A stretch of 35,909 nt of DNA from Acidimicrobiia bacterium (GCA_003231975.1 QIKW01000207.1:1-35909), one strand, 5' to 3'; shown: positions 23,078-32,453, counted from the first letter of the stretch. The notes: generated by a model from the letters alone, not told the origin. A program made the numbers and translations.

Positions 23078-24693
23078 TCGCCCTCTCCCCCGGTTTCGGT
23101 TCCCTCAAGCGCCTCGGTGAGTTGCTGTACCCCTGCCGGGACAGGTGGCGCCTCGGGCTCTTGCTGATCGAGTTCCTGAACGTTCGCCTCGACGTGGGCC
23201 AACAACTGGTTAACCGCGGGTTCAATCCGCTCTAGCACTGGTTTGGGATAGATCCCCAAGAACACGATGAGCGCCAACAAGGGAACGATCGAGAACAGCT
23301 CGGAAACCCGCAGGTCGGCCATCTTGGCATTCTCACCGTCGGGCGTTCCGTGAAACACCCGCTGGAAGGCCCAAAGTAGATACAGCGCAGCCAGGATTAC
23401 CCCGGTTGTGGCAACCACTGCGAACCACTGAACGGTCTGGAAGGCTCCGATCAGAATAAGGAACTCACCAACAAATCCATTGAGACCGGGAAGACCAATG
23501 CTGGACAACATCACCAGCGTAAAGATCCCAGCGAACAACGGGGCCGATCGCTGAAGGCCACCAAGGGCAGAGATCTCGCGCGTGTGACGCCTTTCGTAGA
23601 TCCAGCCAACCAGTATGAAAAGGGCTCCGGTTGACAGACCGTGGTTGACCATTTGGATCACCGCCCCTTGCAACGCCAAGCTGTTGAAGGCAAAGATCCC
23701 GAGAATAATGAAACCCATGTGGGCAACAGATGAGTAGGCAACGAGCCGTTTGAGATCGGTTTGCATCGTGGCCACTACTGCGCCATAAACAATGCCAACA
23801 ACAGCGAGGGTGAGAAACAGCCAGGCAAGACTGTGAGCTGCGTTCGGGAAAAGGTAGAGGCCAAAGCGGATGTAGCCATAGGCCCCCAGCTTCAACATCA
23901 CGCCCGCCAGGATTACCGACCCCGCGGTTGGCGCTTCTGTGTGGGCGTCGGGCAGCCAAGTGTGCAGCGGAAACAGCGGAACCTTTACTGCGAAGCCAAG
24001 GGCGAACGCCAAGAAGATCAGAATCTCAGCAGTACGACCGAGAGTTTGGGTTTGGGCAAGCTCAACAACGTCGAACGTGAGGGGGTTGCCGGTGCTGCGA
24101 GCTGTGAGCACTGCGGTTGAGACAAGCGCAACCAGCATTAGCGCTGAGCCTGCCATCGTGAAAATGAAGAACTTCAGCGCGGCGTAAACCCGGTTGCCGT
24201 GACCCCAGCCACCGATGAGGAAGTACATCGGAACCAGCACCACTTCGAAGAAAACGAAGAAGAGCAACATGTCTAGGGCCATGAACACACCCATAGTGCC
24301 TGCCATCAAAAGTGTGAGCCAGATGTAGTACGGCTTGTGATCGTGATGGGGGTCGGTGGCCAGAATCGTTACTGGGAACAGCAGGCCGGTGAGCACAACG
24401 AGGAACAACGAGATCCCGTCGACGGCCAAGAACCACTGAAGCCCAAGGTCTTCCACCCAGGCTTCTCGCACGACAAACTGAAGCCCGCCGTCTGACTTGT
24501 TGAACGCCCACAGCAGGTACGCGGAGAGGGCGCCAGTAACACTGGTGCCAGCCAGAGCAACTACCTTCAGATAATCCGGCCGTGACTTTGGAAGAACTAA
24601 CAGCACCAGAACTGTGGCCACCGGCACAAGGATCAGAGATGGCAGCAAGGGCCAAGACACATTCTGGGCGCCGAATATCATGGAAGCGCTCAT
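23074..24693 (-). CDS. nuoM: NADH-quinone oxidoreductase subunit M (complex 2)
   Basis: A 539-residue antiporter-like membrane subunit. The channel Glu150 lies in FFVFFEVVLVPMYF, with the Lys residues in GFAVKVPLFPLHTWLPDAH and ILAGVMLKLGAYGY, followed by KRLVAYSSVAHMGFI. The C-terminus carries a charged tail of about 50 residues (Glu/Pro-rich, ending EGTETGGEGE) that NuoM1 lacks. It overlaps both neighbours (ATGA with nuoL2 and with nuoN2). Confidence 0.96.
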   Translation of the reverse strand: MSASMIFGAQNVSWPLLPSLILVPVATVLVLLVLPKSRPDYLKVVALAGTSVTGALSAYLLWAFNKSDGGLQFVVREAWVEDLGLQWFLAVDGISLFLVVLTGLLFPVTILATDPHHDHKPYYIWLTLLMAGTMGVFMALDMLLFFVFFEVVLVPMYFLIGGWGHGNRVYAALKFFIFTMAGSALMLVALVSTAVLTARSTGNPLTFDVVELAQTQTLGRTAEILIFLAFALGFAVKVPLFPLHTWLPDAHTEAPTAGSVILAGVMLKLGAYGYIRFGLYLFPNAAHSLAWLFLTLAVVGIVYGAVVATMQTDLKRLVAYSSVAHMGFIILGIFAFNSLALQGAVIQMVNHGLSTGALFILVGWIYERRHTREISALGGLQRSAPLFAGIFTLVMLSSIGLPGLNGFVGEFLILIGAFQTVQWFAVVATTGVILAALYLLWAFQRVFHGTPDGENAKMADLRVSELFSIVPLLALIVFLGIYPKPVLERIEPAVNQLLAHVEANVQELDQQEPEAPPVPAGVQQLTEALEGTETGGEGE

Positions 24694-27056
24694 AGAAAGA
24701 GGCTCCTGAGAAGCAGCAGTGTTACTGCGCCCGTTCCGAGAACGACCATGACGCCATAGGACCGCACAAGGCCGGGCTGCAGCAATCGAATCCAGCCAGC
24801 GGCAGACCTCACTGCGGTTGGCACCGCGTTAACCGCTCCGTCCACAACGGTTCTGTCGAACATCGCGGCCACGTCAAAGCCTCGCTTGCCTGGCCCCCCG
24901 GCAACATTGGCAATGGCTTCGTCATAGGAAACAGCCAATCCAAACTCACTTCGCTCCAAGCTTGCGGGGCTGCGCCTTGCCCGCAGGTACACCGCGAACG
25001 CGGCGGCGATTGCAACCAGGGCCACCGCAATAGCGATCACAGCCAGGATCCATTTGGTTCCAGTGGTTACACCAATGTGTCGCTCGTTGCCGAAGAGAGA
25101 AGGCTCCAGCCAGGTCTCTAGAAACTTCAGGTTCTTGGCGAAAGGGAGGTTCAACAGGCCGCCTGCGAAGGCCAAGCCAGCCAGCACCACGAGAGGCAGG
25201 GTCATCGTCCACGGAGATTCGTGAGGGTGGTACTCCTGGCGGTCTCGGTAGCTCTGAGGCATAGCGTCTTCAAAGCCGGAAACGTCGGGCTTAGGCGACA
25301 ACGCAGTGGGATGCGTGGCAACTTCGGGAGCGGCCAGGCGTTGGTCTTCTATGCCGCGGCGGGCGGCGGCTGTGTCAACTAGAGCTGCTTCTGCGGCCTG
25401 CAAACCCTGGTGGGCCTCGGTGGCCTTCGCCAGCGCCTTTGTGAGCACCGATTCAGCTTTGGGGACGCCTTTGCTTGCCTTGTTCAGCGCCTTCACTAGT
25501 TTTTCGTGCCCTTCGGCTTCGGGGCTGGAACCGCTGACTGCCAGCGTTGCCTCTTCAAGCGCCAACTGGGCTGTGACCACACCTTCTTCACGCTTTGCGA
25601 CATCGCTTGCGGCCTTTTCAATAGCCAGCTTTGAAGTGTCGACTGCGGTTCTTGCCTCGCCGAAACCCTGGTTGACAACCTCCAGCTTGGTTACGAATGC
25701 GGCTTGGATTTCACTTTCATGAGCATCAAAGAATCGTTGGCGGCCAAAGAAGGTGAGAATCACCTGGCGGGTCATGTAGAAGGCGGTGAGCAGCGCGGTA
25801 ACGAGGCCAACGAACCAGAGCAGCGGGCTCTGGTCGAATACATAGAGCAATATTTCGTCCTTGCTCCAGAAGCCGCTGAATGGGGGAACGCCAGCGATAG
25901 CCAGCCAACCGACAATGAAGGTGCCTGCCGTTATTGGCATCAACTTCGCCAACCCACCCATCCGGCGCATGTCTTGTTCGTCGTCGAGGCCATGGATCAC
26001 AGAGCCTGAGCCCAGGAACAACAGCGCCTTGAAGAAGGCGTGGGTGATCATGTGGAACATGGCAGGCACGTAGGCGCCAACCCCAACAGCCATGAACAGA
26101 TAGCCAAGTTGACTGATGGTTGAATAGGCGAGCACCTTCTTGATGTCGGTCTGCACAACCGCCGCGAGCGCCGCAGCCAGGGCGGTTAACGCCCCGACCC
26201 AGGCAATCAGGGTGACAGACCAAGCTTCGGCCGCGCCAAGAACCGGGTTCAGCCGCACAAGCAGGTAAACACCCGAGGTAACCATGGTTGCGGCGTGGAT
26301 GAGGGCGCTAACAGGGGTGGGGCCCGCCATGGCGTCTGGCAGCCAAACAAACAATGGGATCTGAGCCGACTTGGCTGTGGCGGCCAGAAGCATTAGCAAC
26401 GTGATGGTGGTGGCGGCCCCTATGGCCAGGCCCGGCGCACCGACGATGATGTCGGCGTAGCGAATGGAGCCGATCTCGCGAAACAAAAGGAACATGGCAA
26501 GCATGAACCCGAAGTCTCCAACGCGGTTGGTGACGAACGCCTTCTTGCCTGCCGATGCATTCGAGTCGCTTGTGAACCAGAACGAGATCAGGAAGTAGGA
26601 GCAAAGCCCAACCCCCTCCCAGCCGAGGAACGTGAGAAGGAGGTTGTCTCCAAGCACCAGCAGCAGCATCGAGGCGGCAAACAGATTGAGGTAAAGGAAG
26701 AACTTCGAGAAGTTCGGATCCCCGTGCATGTAGCCGATCGAGTAAAGGTGGATGAGCGTGCCGATACCGGTGATGAAGAGACTCATCGTGATCGAGAGGG
26801 GATCAACTAGGAAACCGATGTCTACCTGGAACGAACCGGCGGGGACCCAGGTGAAAATTGTTTGCAGGAAGAACCGATCCGCAGGCTCACGGCCGGAGAG
26901 ACCGAGAAACACAACCACGGTTGCGACGAAGCTGGCCGCCATCATTGCCGTTGCCAGCCAGCCAGCTACAGGCTCGGCCAGCTTCCTTCCAAACAACACC
27001 AACAATAAAAACCCGGTCAACGGAAGCGCAGGAATCAGCCAGGCAGCTTCAAGCAT
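24690..27056 (-). CDS. nuoL: NADH-quinone oxidoreductase subunit L (complex 2) with a large coiled-coil-like insertion
   Basis: A 788-residue subunit. The core is canonical: Glu147 in FLGWEGVGLCSY, Lys229 in ATAKSAQIPLFVWLPDAM, KKVLAYSTISQLGYL, and PPFSGFWSKDEIL. Between the helix ending ILTFFGRQRFFDAHESE and the conserved YHPHESPWTMTLPL lies an insertion of about 160 residues (about 447-605; DNA about 25242-25718). In ordinary NuoL these two motifs are only some 10-15 residues apart. The insertion is rich in Ala, Glu, Lys and Val with heptad-like spacing (for example KLAIEKAASDVAKREEGV) and should form long helices or a coiled coil. The frame is continuous, so it is not a sequencing artefact in an obvious way. 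The gene starts 3 bases after the nuoK2 stop. Confidence 0.95.
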   Translation of the reverse strand: MLEAAWLIPALPLTGFLLLVLFGRKLAEPVAGWLATAMMAASFVATVVVFLGLSGREPADRFFLQTIFTWVPAGSFQVDIGFLVDPLSITMSLFITGIGTLIHLYSIGYMHGDPNFSKFFLYLNLFAASMLLLVLGDNLLLTFLGWEGVGLCSYFLISFWFTSDSNASAGKKAFVTNRVGDFGFMLAMFLLFREIGSIRYADIIVGAPGLAIGAATTITLLMLLAATAKSAQIPLFVWLPDAMAGPTPVSALIHAATMVTSGVYLLVRLNPVLGAAEAWSVTLIAWVGALTALAAALAAVVQTDIKKVLAYSTISQLGYLFMAVGVGAYVPAMFHMITHAFFKALLFLGSGSVIHGLDDEQDMRRMGGLAKLMPITAGTFIVGWLAIAGVPPFSGFWSKDEILLYVFDQSPLLWFVGLVTALLTAFYMTRQVILTFFGRQRFFDAHESEIQAAFVTKLEVVNQGFGEARTAVDTSKLAIEKAASDVAKREEGVVTAQLALEEATLAVSGSSPEAEGHEKLVKALNKASKGVPKAESVLTKALAKATEAHQGLQAAEAALVDTAAARRGIEDQRLAAPEVATHPTALSPKPDVSGFEDAMPQSYRDRQEYHPHESPWTMTLPLVVLAGLAFAGGLLNLPFAKNLKFLETWLEPSLFGNERHIGVTTGTKWILAVIAIAVALVAIAAAFAVYLRARRSPASLERSEFGLAVSYDEAIANVAGGPGKRGFDVAAMFDRTVVDGAVNAVPTAVRSAAGWIRLLQPGLVRSYGVMVVLGTGAVTLLLLRSLFL

Positions 27057-27059
27057 CGG

Positions 27060-27365
27060 CTAACCCTTCAACTCGGCGAAGTCGTCGGCTGTGGCGGTTG
27101 GCCTGCGACGCATCAGAGCCACAACGATGCCCAGACCGACAACCACCTCTGAGGCGGCGACCACCAGCACAAAGAACACCGCGGTTTGGCCTGCCAGGTC
27201 GTTCAGCGCAGTTGAAAAGGCAACGAAGCTGATGTTCACGGCGTTAAGCATCAACTCGACCGACATGAACATGACAAGGGGATTCCGTCGGGTGAGCAAC
27301 CCGAAAGCACCGAGCGAAAAAAGCATCGCGCTGAGCACCAGGTACCACGTTTCGGTTACCTCCAC
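27060..27365 (-). CDS. nuoK: NADH-quinone oxidoreductase subunit K (complex 2)
   Basis: A 101-residue, three-helix membrane subunit with MSVELMLNAVNISFVAF and FVLVVAASEVVVGLGIVVAL, the two channel-acidic helices. The start is a GTG at 27365 (residues MEVTETWYLVL), supported by AGGGAG seven bases upstream. An 87-base gap separates it from nuoJ2; the gap contains a 29-codon ORF (27356-27445) that overlaps this start by ten bases, which is reported as a finding rather than a gene. Confidence 0.95.
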   Translation of the reverse strand: MEVTETWYLVLSAMLFSLGAFGLLTRRNPLVMFMSVELMLNAVNISFVAFSTALNDLAGQTAVFFVLVVAASEVVVGLGIVVALMRRRPTATADDFAELKG

Positions 27366-27452
27366 GGGCCCGCTCCCTGCTGGAACGTGGCTGTTTCGTT
27401 GTGGGGCGCTTCGATTTGGTGGCGCTGATTGGTGACAAAGTACATGGTGAAC

Positions 27453-28031
27453 TCAGTTGGCCGCGGAGCCTGGATTGTCGACAGCGAGATCCTCGCCGCC
27501 ACGGTTTCTCACCAATACCACAGCGCCAATGGTGGCAATAGTGAGAAGTAGGGCAGTGGCCTCGAACGCCAGGATGTTACGGGTGAAGAGGTCTCGGGCC
27601 AACTGTTCGACGTCTGGTGAATCGTCGATGGGAGTGACAGCAGCCTGCTGGCCACTAATCGCGGTGTTGCCAGGGCCGTCGGTTGGTCCAGACAGGAACA
27701 GCCCGCCAAGCACCAGCAGGAAGATTAAGCCAGCTCCGACGCCAGCCAGCGCTCTCTGACCGACCAGGGGCTCGGTTTGGAGGTCTTCGGCCTGATCTAC
27801 ACCAAGCAGCATGATCACGAAGAGGAAGAGCACAACGATTGCCCCGGCATAGACAACAACCTGCACAAGCGCCAGGAACTGAGCGCCCTGGATGATGAAC
27901 AAAACAGCGACGCCGAACAGAGTGGCGATTAGCGAAAGAGCGTTGTGCACGGGGTTAGCGAAAAGGATCACCCCTAGCCCCCCGCCAAGCACAATGGCAG
28001 CGGAGATCAGAAACACCACTACGTCTACCAT
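27453..28031 (-). CDS. nuoJ: NADH-quinone oxidoreductase subunit J (complex 2)
   Basis: A 192-residue, five-helix membrane subunit. HNALSLIATLFGVAVLFIIQ and GAQFLALVQVVVYAGAIVVL form the conserved helix 2 to helix 3 region. The C-terminus ends in a charged tail (RNRGGEDLAVDNPGSAAN). The ATG at 28031 overlaps the nuoI2 stop by one base (TGATG). Confidence 0.95.
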   Translation of the reverse strand: MVDVVVFLISAAIVLGGGLGVILFANPVHNALSLIATLFGVAVLFIIQGAQFLALVQVVVYAGAIVVLFLFVIMLLGVDQAEDLQTEPLVGQRALAGVGAGLIFLLVLGGLFLSGPTDGPGNTAISGQQAAVTPIDDSPDVEQLARDLFTRNILAFEATALLLTIATIGAVVLVRNRGGEDLAVDNPGSAAN

Positions 28032-28732
28032 CAGTGGTGGCTGCCTTGATCTTCGCCGCTGGTGGCGCCTGACTGGTCTGTGTCTGCGTCAGGCGGGGAT
28101 TCGCCTGGGTGGCGTTGGCCCATCTCGGGCGCCCGCACTCCATAACCCAGCTCGCCAGACCAACCGACGGTGTTTTCGTACTGCACCTTGCCAGACGATG
28201 CTGTGGCCCGCATCCACCCCGAGGTAAATTCGTCCTCACCCGGCCGCCAGTCTTCCCACGGCAGATGCTGGGGTAGGCCATCGTTGTCTACTAGCAACTC
28301 GGCCTTCGTGTAAATGGCGTCTTCCCGGTTCGTGAACGAGAACTCAAACAGCTTCGTCTCGGTAATTGCCTGCGTTGGGCAAGCCTCGACACAGAGGTCG
28401 CAGTGGATGCAGCGGAGGTAGTTGATTTCGTAGACAAAGCCGAACCTCTCACCCGGCGACGTTGGATCTTCTGGCTGGTTGTCTGCGCCCCGCACATAGA
28501 TGCACTTCGCCGGGCATACACCGGCGCACAGCTCGCAGCCGATGCATTTTTCCATGCCGTCTTCGTAACGGTTCAGAACATGCCTGCCGTGGGCCCTTTC
28601 TGGTTTCGGAGCTTTCTGATCTTTCGGGCTGATTTCGCCCTTGCTATCTAACTTGCCTGCCCGGTACTCCTTGGTGGTGACGCCTTCGCCCCACTTCTTC
28701 AACGTGACGGCAAACCCCTCGAAATAGCCCAT
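28031..28732 (-). CDS. nuoI: NADH-quinone oxidoreductase subunit I, 2x[4Fe-4S] (complex 2)
   Basis: A 233-residue ferredoxin-type subunit. Cluster ligands are Cys63/66/69/73 (CIGCELCAGVCP) and Cys108/111/114/118 (CIHCDLCVEACP). The start at 28732 (MGYFEGFAVTLKKWGEGVT) has GGAG nine bases upstream and overlaps the nuoH2 stop as TGATG; the open frame upstream of it is only nuoH antisense-of-frame sequence with no NuoI character. The roughly 110-residue C-terminal tail, ending in an acidic and Gly/Ser-rich stretch, is longer than in NuoI1 and resembles that of other actinobacterial NuoI proteins. Confidence 0.95.
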   Translation of the reverse strand: MGYFEGFAVTLKKWGEGVTTKEYRAGKLDSKGEISPKDQKAPKPERAHGRHVLNRYEDGMEKCIGCELCAGVCPAKCIYVRGADNQPEDPTSPGERFGFVYEINYLRCIHCDLCVEACPTQAITETKLFEFSFTNREDAIYTKAELLVDNDGLPQHLPWEDWRPGEDEFTSGWMRATASSGKVQYENTVGWSGELGYGVRAPEMGQRHPGESPPDADTDQSGATSGEDQGSHH

Positions 28733-30021
28733 CAGCTGATCTCCTGTTCGGTCCGACTGTCTGGCAAAACAGCCACCTCGGTTAGGCCCGCTGCTTCCAT
28801 TCGTTCCGCTCTGGCATTCACAACTGCGGTGCGAACCATCCAGTAACCGAGACCCAAGATCACCATTCCAACCACCAGCACAAAGGCGGCATCGCCGACC
28901 ACGTCGTTGGCCACCCCAATGTTGCCATCCCTTGCGATGCGAATGGCTCCCAGGATCAGCAACCAGGCCAGTGAGATTGGAATGAGAACCTTCCACCCAA
29001 GGTCCATCAGCTGGTCGTACCTGACGCGGGGCAACGTGGCCCGGAACCAGACGAAGATGAACAGGAACACCAAGAGTTTTGCGAAGAACCAGCCAAACCC
29101 AACAAGCGGGCCAACGAAGGTGCCCCCTGGGTTGGGCCCTGACGGACCGCCAAAGAACAAAGTGACGATGATGGCTCCCATTGTCACGGTGTTCATGAAC
29201 TCAGCCAAGAAGAAGAGGGCGAACCGGATTGAGGAGTACTCGGTATGAAAACCGCCAACAAGTTCCTGCTCTGCCTCAACCAAGTCGAACGGTGGGCGGT
29301 TTAGCTCGGCAGTGCCTGCAACCAGGAACACGACAAAGGGCACAAAACCGGTGACGATCACGTTCCAATTCGGGATGATCCCACCAAAGCCCTCACCGGC
29401 CTGGACGGCAACAATGTCCTGAGTGCTGAGGGTTCCACTTACCAGAATCACCGCAGCCAGAGACAGCCCGAGGGCGGCCTCATATGAGATGGCCTGGGCC
29501 GAAGCCCGAACCGATCCCAGCAGCGGATACTTAGATCCGCTTGACCAACCGGCCAGGAGGATCCCGTAAATGCCAAGTGAACTCATTGCCAGTAAGAACA
29601 GGATCCCAACGGGTACGTCTGCCACCTGCCAGAAGAACTCGCGGCCAGCAATTGTGCTGCTGGCGGACCCGCCTTCACTAAAGTCTCCAGCCAAAGGGAT
29701 CAGGGTGAAGGTTAGAAATGCCGGAACCAGGGCAAGGTACGGGGCCAGCTGAAATACGAATCGGTCAGCCTTTGTTGGGATGATGTCTTCTTTGAAGAAC
29801 AGCTTCATTCCGTCGGCCAAGGTTTGCAGCAGACCGAACGGTCCGGCAACGTTTGGCCCAAGTCGGTTCTGAAGGCGGCCAACAACCTTGCGTTCGAACC
29901 ACACCATCAGCATGGTTGCAACCAGGCACAACACAAACGCGATCACAACCATCACCAAAGACAACAAGACATCGCCGAAATTCACGCCGTCTGAGAGGAA
30001 GGGGTGGCCGGGCTCTCTCAC
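28732..30021 (-). CDS. nuoH: NADH-quinone oxidoreductase subunit H (complex 2)
   Basis: A 429-residue NuoH/ND1-type subunit with all the usual quinone-chamber motifs: MVWFERKVVGRLQNRLGPN, GLLQTLADGMKLFFKED, KADRFVFQLAP, AELNRPPFDLVEAEQELVGG and HTEYSSIRFALFFLAE. A C-terminal membrane helix and tail of about 80 residues (from about 350) extends the protein beyond the 320-350 residue norm, as in other actinobacteria. I chose the GTG at 30021, which overlaps the nuoG stop as TAGTG and removes a non-homologous leader; a GTG at 29982 (VNFGDVLLSL) is the alternative. Confidence 0.94.
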   Translation of the reverse strand: MREPGHPFLSDGVNFGDVLLSLVMVVIAFVLCLVATMLMVWFERKVVGRLQNRLGPNVAGPFGLLQTLADGMKLFFKEDIIPTKADRFVFQLAPYLALVPAFLTFTLIPLAGDFSEGGSASSTIAGREFFWQVADVPVGILFLLAMSSLGIYGILLAGWSSGSKYPLLGSVRASAQAISYEAALGLSLAAVILVSGTLSTQDIVAVQAGEGFGGIIPNWNVIVTGFVPFVVFLVAGTAELNRPPFDLVEAEQELVGGFHTEYSSIRFALFFLAEFMNTVTMGAIIVTLFFGGPSGPNPGGTFVGPLVGFGWFFAKLLVFLFIFVWFRATLPRVRYDQLMDLGWKVLIPISLAWLLILGAIRIARDGNIGVANDVVGDAAFVLVVGMVILGLGYWMVRTAVVNARAERMEAAGLTEVAVLPDSRTEQEIS

Positions 30022-32453
30022 TAGGTGACCGTTACCCTGATTTCGGCGACCAGGTCTTCGCTGCTCAACAAATCGCCAACGTTGAACCCAGGTAGGCGGA
30101 ATGGAATGCGGGCCACTCCACGAGGCAGGCCAACCTCGCGCCGAACCTGAAGGCTTTGCGACCCGTTCGACCATTCAACCAACACGTCGTCTCCCTCAGA
30201 GACGCCTAGGCCCTCTAGGTCTTGGCGACAAAGATGAACGGCGGCAACTTCTGGCAAGTCACGCAGAGATTCAGACTGTTGCACCATGGTTCCCAGATCC
30301 CAGAGCTTGCGGTCAACTATCAGCCGGAGACCGTAGCCGTCTGGCAGAGGGGCAACGACCGGTTCACCAAACTGAGGCTCCCAGGTTCTGTTGAATTCCA
30401 ATAGCGGGCCGTCGCCGGAGGCGCCCAACAGATCCCAGTTGAGCGACCCGAACACCGAAACATCGGCTGCCAAACCAGCTCGGACGTCGTCGATAGACCC
30501 GAAATCAAGGGGGGTGCCAACTGATTGGGAAACCTCTACCGCAATCATCCAGTCGGGCCTGGCTTGGCCTGGGGCACTTACCTTGGCTCGCAGAGGCGAA
30601 AGCCTGCCCTCGAGGTTGAGGAACGCCCCGTCGACCTCTCCGGTCATAGCAGCCGGAAGCACAACATTTGCCTGCTGAGTCGAGGCCGTTAGGAAAGTGT
30701 CTACCGCTACTACGGTGGCAACGTTTTTCAGTGCATCGGCGGCCAGCTCACTGTTTGGGAAGTCAGCCAGTGGGTCTGCTGCCAACAGCAGCAGCGTTTC
30801 GATTTCGCCGTTGGCTGCCGCCCTGAGGATCCCGGCGGTGTCAAGCCCTGGATCTTCGCTGAGGCCCCCCCCAAAAGCAAGCCCTGGGGCGAAGCCCAGT
30901 TCAAGGGCGCCGTGCACGTTCCCCCGGCGGAGGCCGCTGAGGAACCTGGCTTCGGGGACAGCCCGTTGCAGCGCGGCTATGGCGTCGACGGTGAACGAGG
31001 CCGACTCAGCAAGGTTCCCCCGGCCAACGATGACCGTTACTGGGGCCCCGGATCCAAGCAGTTCGGCAATGGCGCCAAGTTGGCCTGGCGCCACGCCTCC
31101 AACCTCGGCGTCTAGTTTGCCATCGGCAATGGCGGCGGCAACCACGCCAACCTGGCCAGGAAGCGGGTGGGCGCTAATGGCCGCGTTTGGGGAAAGCCCG
31201 GTGGCCCTTGGCGTTAACTCGATGATCTTGGTTCCGTCTTGGGACGCGGCGTGGCGAAGGCGCAGATAGAGGCTTGGCAGCTCTTCTTTTGGGTCGGCCC
31301 CCAGAATCAAAACCACACCGGCTGGCGCGCAGGCCTGGGCAATGGTTGCCCGCGGCAGACCAAGCATCACTTCACCAGGCAGGCCGTCACCCAGTTGGGC
31401 ATCGACGTTGCTGATCCCCAGCTCGCCTCTCAGCAGCTTGGCCCACGCATACTGGCCTTCCAACGGCAGGCGAGAGCCGCCTATCACCCCAATTTGGCTG
31501 GCAGTTACGTTCAGCGCGTCGCCCACCAGCTCACAAGCATGGGTCCACCGGGCCGGGGTAAGGCCATCCGCGGAGCGAACCAGTGGTTCGGTGAGCCTGT
31601 CGTTGGAATCGGTGGCCTCGTGCAGGAACCGTTCCTTGTCAGAAAGCCAGCTCCAGTTGACCGCATCTGAGTCAACCCCGAGAACTCGGACAAGGCGGTC
31701 TTGGGAAGACTGAAGCACGATGCGGGCGCCCGTGCTGTCTACGGTTGCGGTGCTTTCGGTTTCGGCCAAATCCCAAGGCCGAGCCTTGAACCGGTACGGG
31801 GATGCGGTGAGTGCCCCAACCGGGCAGATCTGAACGGTGTTGCCGCTGAAGTAGGACGAGAAGGGGTGATCGGGGAAGGTATTGACCTGGGTTTGGGAGC
31901 CTCGATCGATGAAATGGATCAGCGGATCGCCAGCAACCTCGTCGGCGAAGCGGGTGCACCTGTCGCAAAGGATGCAGCGTTCACGATCCAGCTGAACCAG
32001 GCTACTTATTGAGATTGGCTTCTCGAAATGGCGCTTCTCTTCAACAAAGCGACTCTCGCCAGGGCCGTATGCGTAGGCGTTGTCTTGAAGCGGGCACTCC
32101 CCGCCCTTGTCGCAAACCGGGCAGTCAAGTGGGTGGTTGATCAGGGTGAGTTCAAGCACACCCTCCTGGGCTTGTTTGGTTTCGGTCGATTCGGTGTTCA
32201 CCACCATTTCTGGGCTGACTGTGAGCATGCAGCTTGGCTGGAGGCCAGCGCCGCGGCCCGTGTCAACCTCAACCAAGCACATCCGGCACATTCCAACCGG
32301 CCTCATCCTTGGGTGGTAACAGAAACGAGGGATATGAACGCCGTTGCGCTCACAGGCATCTATCAGCATTTCGCCGCTGTTGGCCAAGAGAGCTTTCCCG
32401 TTCAGGATGAACGGGATTCCGGCTTCTGTTTCGTTGGCGTTGGTTGCAGTCAC
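30021..32453 (-). CDS. nuoG: NADH-quinone oxidoreductase subunit G, 75-kDa type (complex 2)
   Basis: An 810-residue iron-sulfur subunit. The N-terminal [2Fe-2S] ligands are Cys45/56/59/75, the His-Cys3 cluster uses His107 and Cys111/114/120 (HPLDCPVCDKGGECP), and the next [4Fe-4S] cluster uses Cys160/163/166/210 (CILCDRC ... ICPVG). The rest is a molybdopterin-oxidoreductase-like domain that no longer binds a cofactor. The four Cys that hold the optional off-pathway cluster N7 are replaced (Ala236, Asp239, Ala243 and Ser271). I chose the GTG at 32453, four bases after the nuoF stop with GAGG upstream. Upstream residues in the same frame lie inside nuoF and are not NuoG-like. Confidence 0.95.
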   Translation of the reverse strand: MTATNANETEAGIPFILNGKALLANSGEMLIDACERNGVHIPRFCYHPRMRPVGMCRMCLVEVDTGRGAGLQPSCMLTVSPEMVVNTESTETKQAQEGVLELTLINHPLDCPVCDKGGECPLQDNAYAYGPGESRFVEEKRHFEKPISISSLVQLDRERCILCDRCTRFADEVAGDPLIHFIDRGSQTQVNTFPDHPFSSYFSGNTVQICPVGALTASPYRFKARPWDLAETESTATVDSTGARIVLQSSQDRLVRVLGVDSDAVNWSWLSDKERFLHEATDSNDRLTEPLVRSADGLTPARWTHACELVGDALNVTASQIGVIGGSRLPLEGQYAWAKLLRGELGISNVDAQLGDGLPGEVMLGLPRATIAQACAPAGVVLILGADPKEELPSLYLRLRHAASQDGTKIIELTPRATGLSPNAAISAHPLPGQVGVVAAAIADGKLDAEVGGVAPGQLGAIAELLGSGAPVTVIVGRGNLAESASFTVDAIAALQRAVPEARFLSGLRRGNVHGALELGFAPGLAFGGGLSEDPGLDTAGILRAAANGEIETLLLLAADPLADFPNSELAADALKNVATVVAVDTFLTASTQQANVVLPAAMTGEVDGAFLNLEGRLSPLRAKVSAPGQARPDWMIAVEVSQSVGTPLDFGSIDDVRAGLAADVSVFGSLNWDLLGASGDGPLLEFNRTWEPQFGEPVVAPLPDGYGLRLIVDRKLWDLGTMVQQSESLRDLPEVAAVHLCRQDLEGLGVSEGDDVLVEWSNGSQSLQVRREVGLPRGVARIPFRLPGFNVGDLLSSEDLVAEIRVTVT

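Noticed and set aside
28733-28996. N-terminal extension of nuoI2 in the same frame
   Set aside because: It lies inside nuoH2, has no NuoI-like residues, and the ATG at 28732 has a good ribosome site and a TGATG junction.
30022-30174. N-terminal extension of nuoH2
   Set aside because: It lies inside nuoG and is Pro/Arg/Trp-rich; NuoH homology starts just after the GTG at 30021.
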